48,287 bases of DNA from a virus: positions 1 to 48,287 of IMG/VR virus record IMGVR_UViG_3300032235_000614; one strand, given 5' to 3'. Positions 21,601 through 30,363 of the stretch are shown here, in pieces. Below the pieces are notes generated by a model that was given only the letters and a program-made list of their open reading frames with translations, did no database searches and was not told the origin of the DNA. The stretch's first letter is position 1. Every line of letters begins with the position of its first letter. The translations under genes were made by a program, and so were the position numbers.

Positions 21601-24600
21601 TTGTAGAACCGATACCATATATTGAATATGATCCAGAATAAATACTATCTAAAAATTTTATTTCCGAATATTGATTAACATCTATATCTGGTTTTAATAC
21701 AGATCCAGATTCTTCTAAAGAATAATAAATTTTTTCTGGTAAATTATCAGAAAAAGATAATGTTCTTGTTGAAGATGTTCCTATACCTACGGTTCCTACA
21801 CCAGAAATAGAGAATGTATTTGTTGATCCAGTTGATACAAATTCTTTTTTGAATGTACTATCGTAATAGAATTTTAAATTTTTTCCAAGTAGAGATGAAT
21901 CAGATACATTAAAAACTAAATTATTATTTTTATATACATTTAATGGTGGATTTAGTAAACTTAATGTCTGTAATTCTCCTCCTTTATCATAAATTGTTAC
22001 TATATTTGGAGTATTAAGTAGAGAATCCTCGTATGTGTCTGATAACTTGATAATGTTATCATCTACTTTTATAACAAAATATGGACCTGTTGATAATCCA
22101 GATGCAATAACATCATCAGAATTATAGAAAACTTTATCTCCGTTATTAAAATTATGAGATTCTATTGTTATTGAATTATTTGTAGTATTAATTCCCGATG
22201 AAGAAATTCCTATAGAATTAACTAATAGATTTCTAAAATTTGAATTATATTTTAATGATACTTCGGATGTTGTACCAATACCTACAGAACGATTAGGTTT
22301 AACTGTCAGTATAATATTATCTGAGTTATTTAATTCGTGATATGTAGAAACTGATACTAATGTTTCAATTTTTTGAACATTACCGACTATTTGTGTATTA
22401 TTAGATTTTAAATTATAAAGTTCACTATTTGTTCCAGTCACTGTTGGGAAATAAAGACCATATGTGCTAGTAGTTAATCCTACAGATGTTACAATACCTA
22501 TGTGATCTTTAGATCTCTTAATTGCATATACTTTTTCTGAAGTTGATGATAGTAAAGCAAAAACACCGGAAGTTGGAGTATCGGATACCAATAAAGATGT
22601 TACTGAAGAAGGTCTACGTAAAATTAACTCTTGACCTGTTTTAAATTCATGATTTGGTAAGTATATACTCTGTGTTGGTATAAAGTCTGTGTAATCTACA
22701 CCATCAATATTATAAGTTTTTGTAATTCCTGATCCTGGGGTTGTTCCAATTCCAATATCAGATCTTGGATTAAAATACGAAATTGTATTTAATTCCGATT
22801 TAAGATAATCAAATTTCTTATCAATTGTAAAAACACTTGGTAAAAATTGAACTGGTGTTGTTTGCGTGTGAGCAACCCCAGATGATGACCTTAAAACTTT
22901 TAGTGCTTTTTGCTTAGGATAAAAATTAAGAATCGAAAGAACTTCATTATCAATTTTTATACTATTTCCTACAGATATATTTTCTGGAATAGTATTTAAG
23001 ATAATATTAGTTACGATACCTGTTAAAGAATAATTCCCTACGTCTTTTGCAAGTGAAGAATTATATGTTGTTACTCCTATAGTATAAGAACCATTAATTA
23101 AAAAGTTAGTAGTACTTATCCCTGATATTTTTATACTATCACCATCTAAAAATGTATGATATGGTTCTATGTTTACATTCAATTTATCTCCATTTTTCCA
23201 AGTAATGACTGAGTTATCATATTCTGAAATTGTAGTAACTAAACTAGTAATGTCTTTACCACTTAAATATGATACTGTTGCATCTACTCCTGAACCAGAT
23301 GTTCCAGAATTATCAAATTCTAATCTATCATTAACTTTATAACCAATTCCTGGAAGAACAACCTCAAATGAGTCTACTTTTCCTTTACTTACAGATTCAA
23401 CTATAGATTTTTGATCAATTATCTCATTAGATTCTATTATAAAATCATTATCTGCATATAAATCTGAAACTTTATATGGTAAAGTATTTCTTATTAAATT
23501 TGAATTATTAAAATCAAAATCTTGATCTAAAAATTGATTTTCTGAAATATATGATGATCTGTATTCATCTCCAATAAAATATGGAAATTTTCCACTAATT
23601 AATCCAGAAAGTGGATCAAGATATGCTGTAGTGAAGTAAGCATAAACACCATTTGGAAATTCTGGAGTTTTACTAAATCTACCATTGTAAATATCTAAAT
23701 CACCCGAATTATCAAATTCATAATCTTCCACAAAAAATCCAATATCAAATCCAGAAGGTCTATTTGATACAGTAGATTCTACATAACTAGATTCTACTAG
23801 TTTTACTTGTGAATTTTGATTATTTGGATCTGAATACCCATAAGGTCCGTATATTGGATTTCCATCATATGCCCATCCTATAATTTTTGAATGTACCTGA
23901 TCACTTTCGTCAAATTTTTTCATTAATGATGTAGAAAAACCACAAATGTAATATTGTAAATTATCTACAGAATTGACTAAAATCTCATTAGCGGGATTTC
24001 TAAATGATGGGTATTGTTTTCCATATCTAAAAGAATTATTTACGGTTAATGATCTTACCTTAGCGTCAAAAACACAATTTTTTCCGGAAGAAATTGCTTT
24101 GACTATAGTTTTATCTTTTTCATATCCGCTTCCACCATTTATAACAATAACATCAGTAACTTTATTGTTTACAACTATTGGTCTTAATATTGCACCTGAT
24201 CCAGTACCAGAAACTTCCAAATCTGGCATGGAGTAATAATCTGCACCACCATATAGCACAAGCACATCATTTATTCTTCCATTTAGAATAATTGGTTTAA
24301 ATTGTGCTTCTGAACCATTTTTAATTTTTATAGTTGGTTTTTTATGTAAATTTAAAACCTTTGATCCATAATCTGATCCTTCCTCATAAACATATGCATC
24401 TATAATTGAACCTTTTACTACTGGTGTTGAATTAATTTGACCTCTAACTTGTGTACTACCAATACCGATAGAAGAATAAGTAACCGAAACAGAAATTTCT
24501 GGATAATTAAAAATTTGATATCCAGATCCTGTACTTTCAAATTTAGCATATTTTTTTCTATCATAAAACTGAGTAGTTGTTCCACCAATTCCAGCATCAC

Positions 24601-27600
24601 AAATTCTAAAAGAATCATCATCTACTTTAAGAACATAATAATTTTTGGATGAGGATAGACCTACTATTGGACTAGTTTGATAGTTGTATGTTATTAATTC
24701 TCCATCTAAAAATCCATGCTTTTTGAAATTAATTGTGTGATTATATGTTGATATGCCAGATTGTTTTACTTGTAGTTTTCTATTGGTATAATTAGATCCA
24801 CCATTATCAACATTAATACCAATAAGTGTATTTCTTATTTCAGTTTTAAACTTTTGAATACCTGAAGTACCTACTGTAGTAAATCCAACAGTATTAATAC
24901 CAGAAATACAATCACCAAAATTATTATAAAGTTGAATAGTTTTATCGTTTATAACTTGAGCATAGTATACTGCATTAGTTCTTAAATATTTTTGCTGATC
25001 CGCATTCGATCCTCTAAAAGAACCAATTCCTATATTTGGACTTCTACCAGAATCGTATACTATTGGTTGTCCAGTTTTTAAATTATGAGTCGTTAAAAAG
25101 GTAATTCTATCAGAATTAATATCTAAACCACCGCCAAACAAAGATTGTCTAGCATCAAATTCTATCTCTCTTCTACTCTTTTGTATTACAGGTGTAAAGG
25201 ATGCTCCAGAACCATTTCCACCAGTTACAGCAATAGATACTCTGACATCAATTTCAAATTCTTGGGGATCTATGTATATTTTTTCAAAAGACCCACTAAC
25301 TACTGGTTGTATAAGAGCATTGCCAGAAAGAACTTTTAATTTTGGTGGATGAATTACATCATAACCTTCTCCACTATTTAAAATATTTACAGAATCTAAT
25401 GCTCCATAATAAATTTTATCATTTGATTTATAATTAAAAATCTCAACACCATTTATTAACATTCCAGTAGGACCTGGAATAGTTTTGTCTGCGGTATTAT
25501 TTTCTGTCGATTGATTTAATATAAATTTTCTTAATAATTTTTGTGGTGAAATTTTACTAGTATTTTGTGTGTAAAGAACGAAATTATGATTTCCTGATGG
25601 TAAATTTGGATTTTCTTGACTAAATTCAATATATTGTTCTTGCTCACCGATAAAGGTTCTTGAATTATATAATCTTATTTTTTTATATCCACTAAGTACC
25701 TCAACAAAATAAACCCCTTCAGAAAGACCTGATATTGGATTATTTGATGGAGTATAGTAAATTCTATCACCAGTAATAAAGGAAATTACATCATTAAATT
25801 CTAAAACAGAATATTTTTTTGTATCTTGATTGTAACTGCTTAAATCAATATTTTTTACATTATAATTGAAAATATCAGTATCAAGTAAATATGAAGGTAA
25901 AGAATTTGAAGTTACATATAAATTATTTTCTCCTTCAGAATAAACATTCTGAACATCTGCATGAACTAAATTATTTAAATTTGTAATATCTGTACCTACT
26001 CCAACAGGTACAATTGAACTGAATACTTTTTTAATCTTTCTTCTTACATCATATTTTTTTCCAGAATTTAATGATGAAAGATTACTATCTAAAAATACCT
26101 CTTGCCCAATAATATTAACTACTCTGACATTAGATAGAATAGAATTTCTTATCTCAGTATTTCTTTCTAAAAATTCAAGATAATCACCAATTTTTAGAGA
26201 AGATTTTTCAATTTTACTTGTTAATATGATCGATGATTCAGTAAATGATTCTACTTGATATCTAGAACTTACATTATAGATCCATGAATTTGCAAATACT
26301 TCTTTTTTGGTTTTATTTTTATCTGGATTTTTAATTACCTCTCCAAGATTTTTAACAAATATTTCACTACCTTCTAAGAAGTCATTATAATTATCCTCTA
26401 GAAAATTATTTGAATTATTATATTCATCAATAACTAAATCTTTTAAAACTCCGGTAATTCTAAATTCTACTTTTTTGGAAGTATCTCCATTTTCAAATCC
26501 ATAATAAATTTGATCAGATCTGATAATACCAGCAGTAGAAATACCAATGTTTATATAATCGCTTCCTTCACTATAACATCCAAAAAATTGATTTAATGTT
26601 TTGTCCGTATAACTTATTTTATTGTCATCATAATAAATTACACCAGTTTTCGCAAATCCAACTGTAGAATCTACAGTTATTACTGAAGATCCAATAGAAA
26701 CATACTCACAACTCTTGGATGTTGGTGTTATGTCAAAGTTTCCAGTAATTGTAGGGAATGAATCATCATAACCAACAAATAATTGCAATCTATAATATGT
26801 TTTTCCACCTCTTTGTATAATTTCTACTTCTGATACCGAGGCACTTGTAGTATCATCTTCACTTTTTTTAATAATTGGTTGACCAATTAATAGATATGGA
26901 TCACCAGAAATAACATCAGCAATTACAATTTCTCTTCTAATGTAATCCGCATCTGAAGACTTAATTAAATATTTTTCTAAATCAATTATTTTGGGAGTTT
27001 CACCATAAAGAACATTAAAAAGAATTCTAAATGATTCTTCTGTACCTTTTGATTGATATAACGATGTAGATTCTTTTATAAAATTACCTACATTAAGATC
27101 TGGCGTGAAATCTAAACTTTCTAAGCCAGGTGTTATAGAATACTTAAGTTTTTTATAAAATTCTTGTAAAAATAATACACTTAAATTTTCAACTTTAGTT
27201 CCAGATGTGTGGTTTTCTGATGTTGAAGATTGGTAAGTTGTATCAGGAGAATCTGGCCAAGAAAATACTAATTCTTCATCCTCAAGTTCTCTATGATAAT
27301 CTGTTATTCCACTAAATCCACGAGCACATTTAAGAAAAGAAGTTGCGGTTTTTTCTTCATATGTAATAATTTCATTATCTATTTTTAATAGACCATATTT
27401 ATTAGGAAATCCTTTGGTAGATAAAACATTTATAGTTATATCGCTAGAAGATACTGAAGAAGTTAAAGTAGTATAACCCTGTATTACTTCAGGTGTTAAA
27501 TTATCAAGTTTCAAATATTGGTCTAGATTTTCTGCAATATCTATTGGACCACCTTGAAATTCTTGTGAAATATAGTACTGCTTTAAAAATTCAGAAGTTT

Positions 27601-27688
27601 TTGGATTTTCATCCAATATAAATTCTGGAATTTGATTTTGTATTATTTGCTGTACTTTTACTCTACTCTCAAAACCCGTTTGTATCAT
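15641..27688 (-). CDS. giant baseplate structural protein in gp7 position (4015 aa), with YHYP-like motif
   Basis: It lies between gp6 and gp8, where T4 has gp7 (1032 aa), so I infer a baseplate wedge role; at 12 kb it is a quarter of the window. The N-terminus (MIQTGFESRVKVQQIIQNQI, then FILDENPKTSEFLKQYYIS) is the form I recall for cyanophage gp7-position proteins. At residues ~30-150 an IDNEI module (YGLLKIDNEIITYEE, CARGFSG) occurs, followed by a helical LFLQEFYKKLKYSI segment. Near residue 1270, IGWAYDGNPIYGPYGYSD matches the YHYP-domain pattern. Gly-Tyr-Pro modules recur throughout (GGADYYSMPDLEVSG, GGSGYVNPSLIV, NPGYGYTGSSILVKI, NPGSGYTYTAPPQVLV). It ends in a basic tail, GYGLRKTGALKKRVKGL. 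The ATG overlaps the gp6 stop (ATGA). The frame is uninterrupted, so this is not an assembly fusion visible from sequence. Confidence 0.85.
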   Translation of the reverse strand: MIQTGFESRVKVQQIIQNQIPEFILDENPKTSEFLKQYYISQEFQGGPIDIAENLDQYLKLDNLTPEVIQGYTTLTSSVSSSDITINVLSTKGFPNKYGLLKIDNEIITYEEKTATSFLKCARGFSGITDYHRELEDEELVFSWPDSPDTTYQSSTSENHTSGTKVENLSVLFLQEFYKKLKYSITPGLESLDFTPDLNVGNFIKESTSLYQSKGTEESFRILFNVLYGETPKIIDLEKYLIKSSDADYIRREIVIADVISGDPYLLIGQPIIKKSEDDTTSASVSEVEIIQRGGKTYYRLQLFVGYDDSFPTITGNFDITPTSKSCEYVSIGSSVITVDSTVGFAKTGVIYYDDNKISYTDKTLNQFFGCYSEGSDYINIGISTAGIIRSDQIYYGFENGDTSKKVEFRITGVLKDLVIDEYNNSNNFLEDNYNDFLEGSEIFVKNLGEVIKNPDKNKTKKEVFANSWIYNVSSRYQVESFTESSIILTSKIEKSSLKIGDYLEFLERNTEIRNSILSNVRVVNIIGQEVFLDSNLSSLNSGKKYDVRRKIKKVFSSIVPVGVGTDITNLNNLVHADVQNVYSEGENNLYVTSNSLPSYLLDTDIFNYNVKNIDLSSYNQDTKKYSVLEFNDVISFITGDRIYYTPSNNPISGLSEGVYFVEVLSGYKKIRLYNSRTFIGEQEQYIEFSQENPNLPSGNHNFVLYTQNTSKISPQKLLRKFILNQSTENNTADKTIPGPTGMLINGVEIFNYKSNDKIYYGALDSVNILNSGEGYDVIHPPKLKVLSGNALIQPVVSGSFEKIYIDPQEFEIDVRVSIAVTGGNGSGASFTPVIQKSRREIEFDARQSLFGGGLDINSDRITFLTTHNLKTGQPIVYDSGRSPNIGIGSFRGSNADQQKYLRTNAVYYAQVINDKTIQLYNNFGDCISGINTVGFTTVGTSGIQKFKTEIRNTLIGINVDNGGSNYTNRKLQVKQSGISTYNHTINFKKHGFLDGELITYNYQTSPIVGLSSSKNYYVLKVDDDSFRICDAGIGGTTTQFYDRKKYAKFESTGSGYQIFNYPEISVSVTYSSIGIGSTQVRGQINSTPVVKGSIIDAYVYEEGSDYGSKVLNLHKKPTIKIKNGSEAQFKPIILNGRINDVLVLYGGADYYSMPDLEVSGTGSGAILRPIVVNNKVTDVIVINGGSGYEKDKTIVKAISSGKNCVFDAKVRSLTVNNSFRYGKQYPSFRNPANEILVNSVDNLQYYICGFSTSLMKKFDESDQVHSKIIGWAYDGNPIYGPYGYSDPNNQNSQVKLVESSYVESTVSNRPSGFDIGFFVEDYEFDNSGDLDIYNGRFSKTPEFPNGVYAYFTTAYLDPLSGLISGKFPYFIGDEYRSSYISENQFLDQDFDFNNSNLIRNTLPYKVSDLYADNDFIIESNEIIDQKSIVESVSKGKVDSFEVVLPGIGYKVNDRLEFDNSGTSGSGVDATVSYLSGKDITSLVTTISEYDNSVITWKNGDKLNVNIEPYHTFLDGDSIKISGISTTNFLINGSYTIGVTTYNSSLAKDVGNYSLTGIVTNIILNTIPENISVGNSIKIDNEVLSILNFYPKQKALKVLRSSSGVAHTQTTPVQFLPSVFTIDKKFDYLKSELNTISYFNPRSDIGIGTTPGSGITKTYNIDGVDYTDFIPTQSIYLPNHEFKTGQELILRRPSSVTSLLVSDTPTSGVFALLSSTSEKVYAIKRSKDHIGIVTSVGLTTSTYGLYFPTVTGTNSELYNLKSNNTQIVGNVQKIETLVSVSTYHELNNSDNIILTVKPNRSVGIGTTSEVSLKYNSNFRNLLVNSIGISSSGINTTNNSITIESHNFNNGDKVFYNSDDVIASGLSTGPYFVIKVDDNIIKLSDTYEDSLLNTPNIVTIYDKGGELQTLSLLNPPLNVYKNNNLVFNVSDSSLLGKNLKFYYDSTFKKEFVSTGSTNTFSISGVGTVGIGTSSTRTLSFSDNLPEKIYYSLEESGSVLKPDIDVNQYSEIKFLDSIYSGSYSIYGIGSTTFKISLNKIPEKLTYTQNECNTLNYTTNSLTATGGISKVRTISSGSGYKKLPIFKNINSSNGNGAYILPKSNSIGKLNKIRILNEGYEYSSDKTLRPTAKISSKSSIDSSYTIKNINVISGGKNYLSSPDIVIVNADTGEKIDSGYLEANLLGSSINYVRIGNKPKGLPNKNVILRAINNSNGINIETVQSSSSGVVTCFITTPIVGFGTDPFSVGDEVFVEGITNALSEGLGFNSENHGYQFFKIISYNRNLIPVKLEFKIPTLYGSTGVAKTTQDSYATLVNKTNYPEFEVEQEFIPFFVGETIYSDIGTGYEKRDLTVVDSNENIIRLIGNYELSPSEKIRGSSSFNIATIINSKNINGVFKIDFSKEQDIGWANDTGKLNEDNQVIPDNDYYQNLSYTIKSTKEWDTISTNVNSIIHPTGLKNFADIEIVKSAVSGIGSTQTSNVEIVRDFIEQKRVDTINNFDNVIDIDSVSGKTKVLKFKNIKLSDYVECRTNRVLQIDDISPLFSSVDDENQETSSIILPLNLKRRYNRFLIQVNKTDNTEFQLSEVVVINDDKNTYTLQKGLISNKVGLSSDVVGTIGDFSGYIDSFDVFYLKFDPIDPYNSDYNIKILRSEYTTNLTGISTQSVGFIDLIANGRNVSSGLTTSIISLNQNKYSGLYANIEVIDSVRDSMNYVEIYASHDGTDSYMTEMYFDDGDGSSGNFIGSFGTNLSNGIFSLNYTNNVGSRVNITSKVVGFGTTAIGIGTYRFKSRNQRDNSERTARYESTYKVSVGSTEIISLERNKFSSLKSLVKVSYGQTSAIHQVLLLQDNSDVYVTQYPFLSIGSTTGIGTFGGALLGNTFALKFYPDNNITGNIQILAFNESFYSYFDQLNIPLKLFYSPITESYNIARYFGQNSERSNRLNFDLNYQGYPIFKKVFDPGDTEVLDLQTGIFTIENHFFSTGEELSYRPKATFLELNEISVGIGSTLNYLGITTNTLPPIVYPIKISNSQFKLATRKEYALSGVGVTFTSVGEGNAHELEMTKKNERSFITVNNLAQHPLAWTKIYHSLSYQVGAAQTIFALSGISSINPGDVIKADNEFMKITNVGLGTTSTGKITFSGNVPLVQVTRGFVGSSATTHTGLTTVRVYKGSYNIEGNEIFFTDPPRGNIFDLVDLDESNLKRERSSFSGRVFLRKNYTSNTVFDDISDEFTGIGQTFILTSQGINTVGLGTTAGNGLVFINGIFQTPTTENPTTSNYRLVENFTVGITSIVFTGITSNNGSLFISQSDNNQNQLPRGGIIVSLGSTPGLGYAPLVGAAVSVIVGPGGSIVGFGTTGTYGSGYRNPISTGNTIGVYDPNHTGTAATITATVGAGGTLAFNIVGGGSGYVNPSLIVPSPSYEDLSVVGVSRLSVGATTDCGTGLLVNVEVGASSTTGIGSTLFEVTSFKVTRNGYNFRRGDVITPVGLVTGSGLSQPISKFELTVVETFNDSFGSWLFGEMNYIDSIKPFQDGNRRTFPLFYNSELLSFESNPDDPDSQLIDFDSLLMIFINGILQEPKVAYEFTGGTTFAFTTAPKENDNISIFFYVGTRDEDSIRVEVDETLKIGDDVQIFKNNNYLNLTDDQNTRVIYQITGSDRLETNIYTDEGIDPINYKPLYWTKQKTDLIINETVVSKSRDSIESQVYPFARIIKDFSASDSEIFLDNANFFNYEDESPTQTFDCLIVNKDYEPISAGVTATVSAAGTISALTVTNPGYGYTGSSILVKIAPPSAISSGIGSTATAVMLIENTSISYAGYTITNPGSGYTYTAPPQVLVKSPPLNIETITNVGDVEGFDGVITGIAATSGIGSASQAIRFTIYRTPSIYSDLKVGYPIYISNTTVGNGIISIGNTNSQIIGIGTTCLDNIYYINAIDTALGIITCNVSSFSSLVGIATTGSYSYPVGKFSWGRLSSFSRGLSPISIAVTGKTLDVGLTTFASIERRGYGLRKTGALKKRVKGL

Positions 27689-29613
27689 TTTATGACCTTC
27701 CTAATAAGTTCTCCATTAGAATAACTTGATCTATAAGAATCTCTTGAAAATACTACTCCAGAAATATCTTCTCCAGAGGAAATTACATCCTTTACCATAT
27801 TTATTTGACTTTTTGAAACATCAAAAGAAACATATAAGTCTTTAAGACCAATAATATCATTAGATTCTGGAAATGCTTGAATTTCTATAATATCATTAGA
27901 TATTTCTGTAGAAATTATTGTTATTGTATTTAAAAGAATTTCTCCAGTTTCATAGTTAACAGTACCTGCAGATTTGATAACTACCTCTGGTTTAGTTAAT
28001 GAAGTTGTAACTCCAATAGTTGACGAAGGCAATCTCACCACTGAAATAGTACCAGTTTTATTGTCAGAATTTGGTATATCAGTAAGATATACTGTGTTAG
28101 GATCATTTATAACTCTAAATCCAGTAGATTTTATATTATAACCTCCTGGTTTAGCATGAAATTTATTACCAAAACAAATTTCATATTGTGCTTGTCTATT
28201 GATTAATACTTTTAAATCTCTCCTCATTCTAACTTTCGTTATGTTTGAAACGATTGAGGTGTCTGTATTGTCAATAATTTGTTGAACCTTACTATATTTA
28301 AATCTACCTCCAAATTTATTTAAATCTACAGATCCTGCATATTTTGTAAGCGAGGAAGAAATTTTTTCTTTAATAGACTCAACACTTGATAATTTTGAAC
28401 TATTATAATAAACTGCAGAATCAATTTCAACATAAAGAATTTTGAGATCTACAATTCTTTGATTAATTCCAGAAAGAGTATATTGCTTTAATTTTGATAG
28501 TATTTGTGCCTTATCAAAGTCTGAAACATAAGTTCCATTTTTTGGTTTAATGCTTATAACTACTGTTCCATATTCTGGAGGATCTAATTCTTCTCCACCA
28601 ACTACAGATATTGATTCTGTATTTGGGTAAATTTTATTTTGAATAATTGCTTCATAATCACGTGCCGTAACTGCTCTATACTGTGCAGAATACAATCTAG
28701 GTGCAAAGTATTTGATAGAATTAATTGGTTCTATATCTGAACCATTTGCTGATGATGATAATGTAGTTACTGTAATGGTATTTTGTGGAATAATAGGAAC
28801 CCCACTGGCGTTATTAAAAGTTCCAGCAAAAGAAAAACTTCTAGACCCGTTCCCATCTTTACCATCAGTTACAATATAATGTACTGTAATTACTGCATTA
28901 TTTTCTAATTTTTTACCAAAATATCCATCCCCAAAAATAATTTCATATTTCTCATCTTTAATTTCTTGAATTAGATAAATTTCTGATTCAGAATCTACTT
29001 TGATAATATTATCAACAACTGAATACTTAACCCCTAATCCAGTATCAGATATTCCTTTTACATAAACACTAATCGTACTTGTGTCTATAAATGGATTATC
29101 TAGAATAAATCTTTGATCTAAAGATCCATCTACTACAAATTGTTTTGTTAAAAATGTTCCTTGATAAATTGTTAAGTCTGAAAATGTTGCTACGCCATTG
29201 ACAACATTTTCAGATACATTAGAAGGAACTGAAAAAATATAAGATGTATTATCTGATGAACCAACACAAACTAGTCCGGCTTGTAAAGATACTGTTGGTG
29301 TGTTTGATTCTGTTTCTATACTAAAACTTATTCTTGCCTGAGAACACTGCCTTGATCTAGGTACATAACCAATATTTCTTGCTAAGGAAACAACATTTTC
29401 CCTGAGAGTTGCAGAGTCTAAAAAAGACTCATTAACAATCATGTTTGAATTGAAAGCGGTAATGTAGGTATTATACGCTAGAGTGTCAATTAAAATTGAA
29501 AAATTAGACCCCTCAAAGTCAAAATCTGTGAAATTTGAATTTGCACGAAGATAATCTTTGATAGAGGTCTTTATTTGATCAAAGTCTAGGTTTGTAAACT
29601 TAGTAAAAGGCAT
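27685..29613 (-). CDS. 6: baseplate wedge subunit, T4 gp6-like (baseplate J family)
   Basis: gp6 forms the ring that joins baseplate wedges and drives the structural change at infection. At 642 residues it is close to T4 gp6 (660). The N-terminus MPFTKFTNLDFDQIKTSIKD and the segment FSILIDTLAYNTYITAFNSN, ESFLDSATLRENVVSLARNI, GYVPRSRQ are diagnostic for gp6/J proteins. The middle has YRAVTARDYEAIIQNKIYPN, the conserved J-family core. It ends one coupled overlap before the gp7-position gene and begins 1 base after gp25, so gp25-gp6-gp7 is a single translational unit. Confidence 0.93.
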   Translation of the reverse strand: MPFTKFTNLDFDQIKTSIKDYLRANSNFTDFDFEGSNFSILIDTLAYNTYITAFNSNMIVNESFLDSATLRENVVSLARNIGYVPRSRQCSQARISFSIETESNTPTVSLQAGLVCVGSSDNTSYIFSVPSNVSENVVNGVATFSDLTIYQGTFLTKQFVVDGSLDQRFILDNPFIDTSTISVYVKGISDTGLGVKYSVVDNIIKVDSESEIYLIQEIKDEKYEIIFGDGYFGKKLENNAVITVHYIVTDGKDGNGSRSFSFAGTFNNASGVPIIPQNTITVTTLSSSANGSDIEPINSIKYFAPRLYSAQYRAVTARDYEAIIQNKIYPNTESISVVGGEELDPPEYGTVVISIKPKNGTYVSDFDKAQILSKLKQYTLSGINQRIVDLKILYVEIDSAVYYNSSKLSSVESIKEKISSSLTKYAGSVDLNKFGGRFKYSKVQQIIDNTDTSIVSNITKVRMRRDLKVLINRQAQYEICFGNKFHAKPGGYNIKSTGFRVINDPNTVYLTDIPNSDNKTGTISVVRLPSSTIGVTTSLTKPEVVIKSAGTVNYETGEILLNTITIISTEISNDIIEIQAFPESNDIIGLKDLYVSFDVSKSQINMVKDVISSGEDISGVVFSRDSYRSSYSNGELIRKVIK

Positions 29614-29614
29614 T

Positions 29615-30016
29615 TTACCTTGTTGCCTCTAAAATAAAGGAAAATTGTTGGGATGGAAATTCTTGCCCAATAATATCAAATGCTACACTAATGTCAAATT
29701 GATTTAAATCTGGAATAGGATTTACTAAAACAAATATATTTTCAACTCTTGGTTCATAATTTTGAATAGTAGTCTTAACTTGAGATTCAATAATTGATGC
29801 TGTTGCAAAATCTACAAAATCAAATAGACTAGATCTAACATCAGAACCAAGATTTGGATTAAAAAATCTTTCAGTTGGGATTGTTTCTACTAAATTTCGA
29901 ATGGATCTAATAATCGCATTTTGATTTTTTAGTATTGGTAAATCCTTTGTCACTGGATGTGGTTCAAAGGATAAACTAATATCTTTAAATGATCTAGATA
30001 TCCTTGTGATTGCCAT
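29615..30016 (-). CDS. 25: baseplate wedge subunit, T4 gp25-like
   Basis: A 133-residue member of the GPW/gp25 family (T4: 132 aa), which links the inner baseplate to the first sheath ring. Conserved pieces are AITRISRSFKDISLSFEPHP, KNQNAIIRSIRNLVETIPTE, RFFNPNLGSDVRSSLFD and the C-terminal ISVAFDI segment. It lies directly upstream of gp6 and downstream of a late promoter-like site, so it opens the baseplate operon. Confidence 0.95.
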   Translation of the reverse strand: MAITRISRSFKDISLSFEPHPVTKDLPILKNQNAIIRSIRNLVETIPTERFFNPNLGSDVRSSLFDFVDFATASIIESQVKTTIQNYEPRVENIFVLVNPIPDLNQFDISVAFDIIGQEFPSQQFSFILEATR

Positions 30017-30039
30017 TGGGCTAATAAATTTTCTTCAAT

Positions 30040-30047
30040 TATTTATG
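30040..30047 (-). promoter_or_regulatory. late promoter-like site CATAAATA upstream of gp25
   Basis: CATAAATA on the minus strand, 24 bases before the gp25 ATG and 2 bases after the TAG stop of the 82-residue gene. It is well placed to start the 25-6-7 transcript. Confidence 0.65.
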
Positions 30048-30048
30048 T

Positions 30049-30297
30049 CTATTTCCAAGAATATCCATAACTTGGTTCTGTTCCATACTCCCAATCGTCA
30101 TAGTCTTGATCATTTCTAATAGATTTGTGAAATTCAGTTTGTTCCTTTAAATGATGTTTTTCTGTTGGAAGATCATCATGCATAATTTCTTGAATTACCT
30201 TCTTTTTTTCATGAAGACCATAATCTGTAACTAATTTTGAGGTTCCCCACATTTGATGCATGTAATTTGAATCTCTATCAACTGGTAAATTAGACAT
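30049..30297 (-). CDS. hypothetical protein, 82 aa
   Basis: It begins MSNLPVDRDSNYMHQMWGTS and is rich in Asp, Glu, His and Tyr, with a predicted helix (HEKKKVIQEIMHDDLPTEKH) and an aromatic, acidic C-terminus (YDDWEYGTEPSYGYSWK). No family is recognised. It has a good ribosome-binding site (AGGAGC, 7 bases from the ATG) that directly abuts an 8-bp hairpin. Its position between speD and the late baseplate genes suggests expression with the latter; the function is unknown. Confidence 0.7.
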   Translation of the reverse strand: MSNLPVDRDSNYMHQMWGTSKLVTDYGLHEKKKVIQEIMHDDLPTEKHHLKEQTEFHKSIRNDQDYDDWEYGTEPSYGYSWK

Positions 30298-30305
30298 TTT
30301 AGCTC

Positions 30306-30324
30306 CTGTTTTTATTAAAAACAG
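30306..30324 (-). promoter_or_regulatory. perfect 8-bp hairpin next to the RBS of the 82-aa gene
   Basis: CTGTTTTT-AAT-AAAAACAG on the minus strand is a perfect inverted repeat whose 3' arm runs into the GGAGC ribosome-binding site before the ATG at 30297. It could shield or position the RBS. A second weaker pair of arms (AGGAG/CTCCT and GATAG/CTATC, mutually exclusive) lies just upstream at 30334-30354. No T-run follows on the minus strand, so it is not a standard terminator. Confidence 0.4.
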
Positions 30325-30363
30325 AACTTTTTTGATAGGAGGTTGCTATCTCCTTATTTTTAT

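Noticed and set aside
30334-30354. Terminator after speD
   Set aside because: Only 5-bp alternative stems and no T-run on the minus strand.
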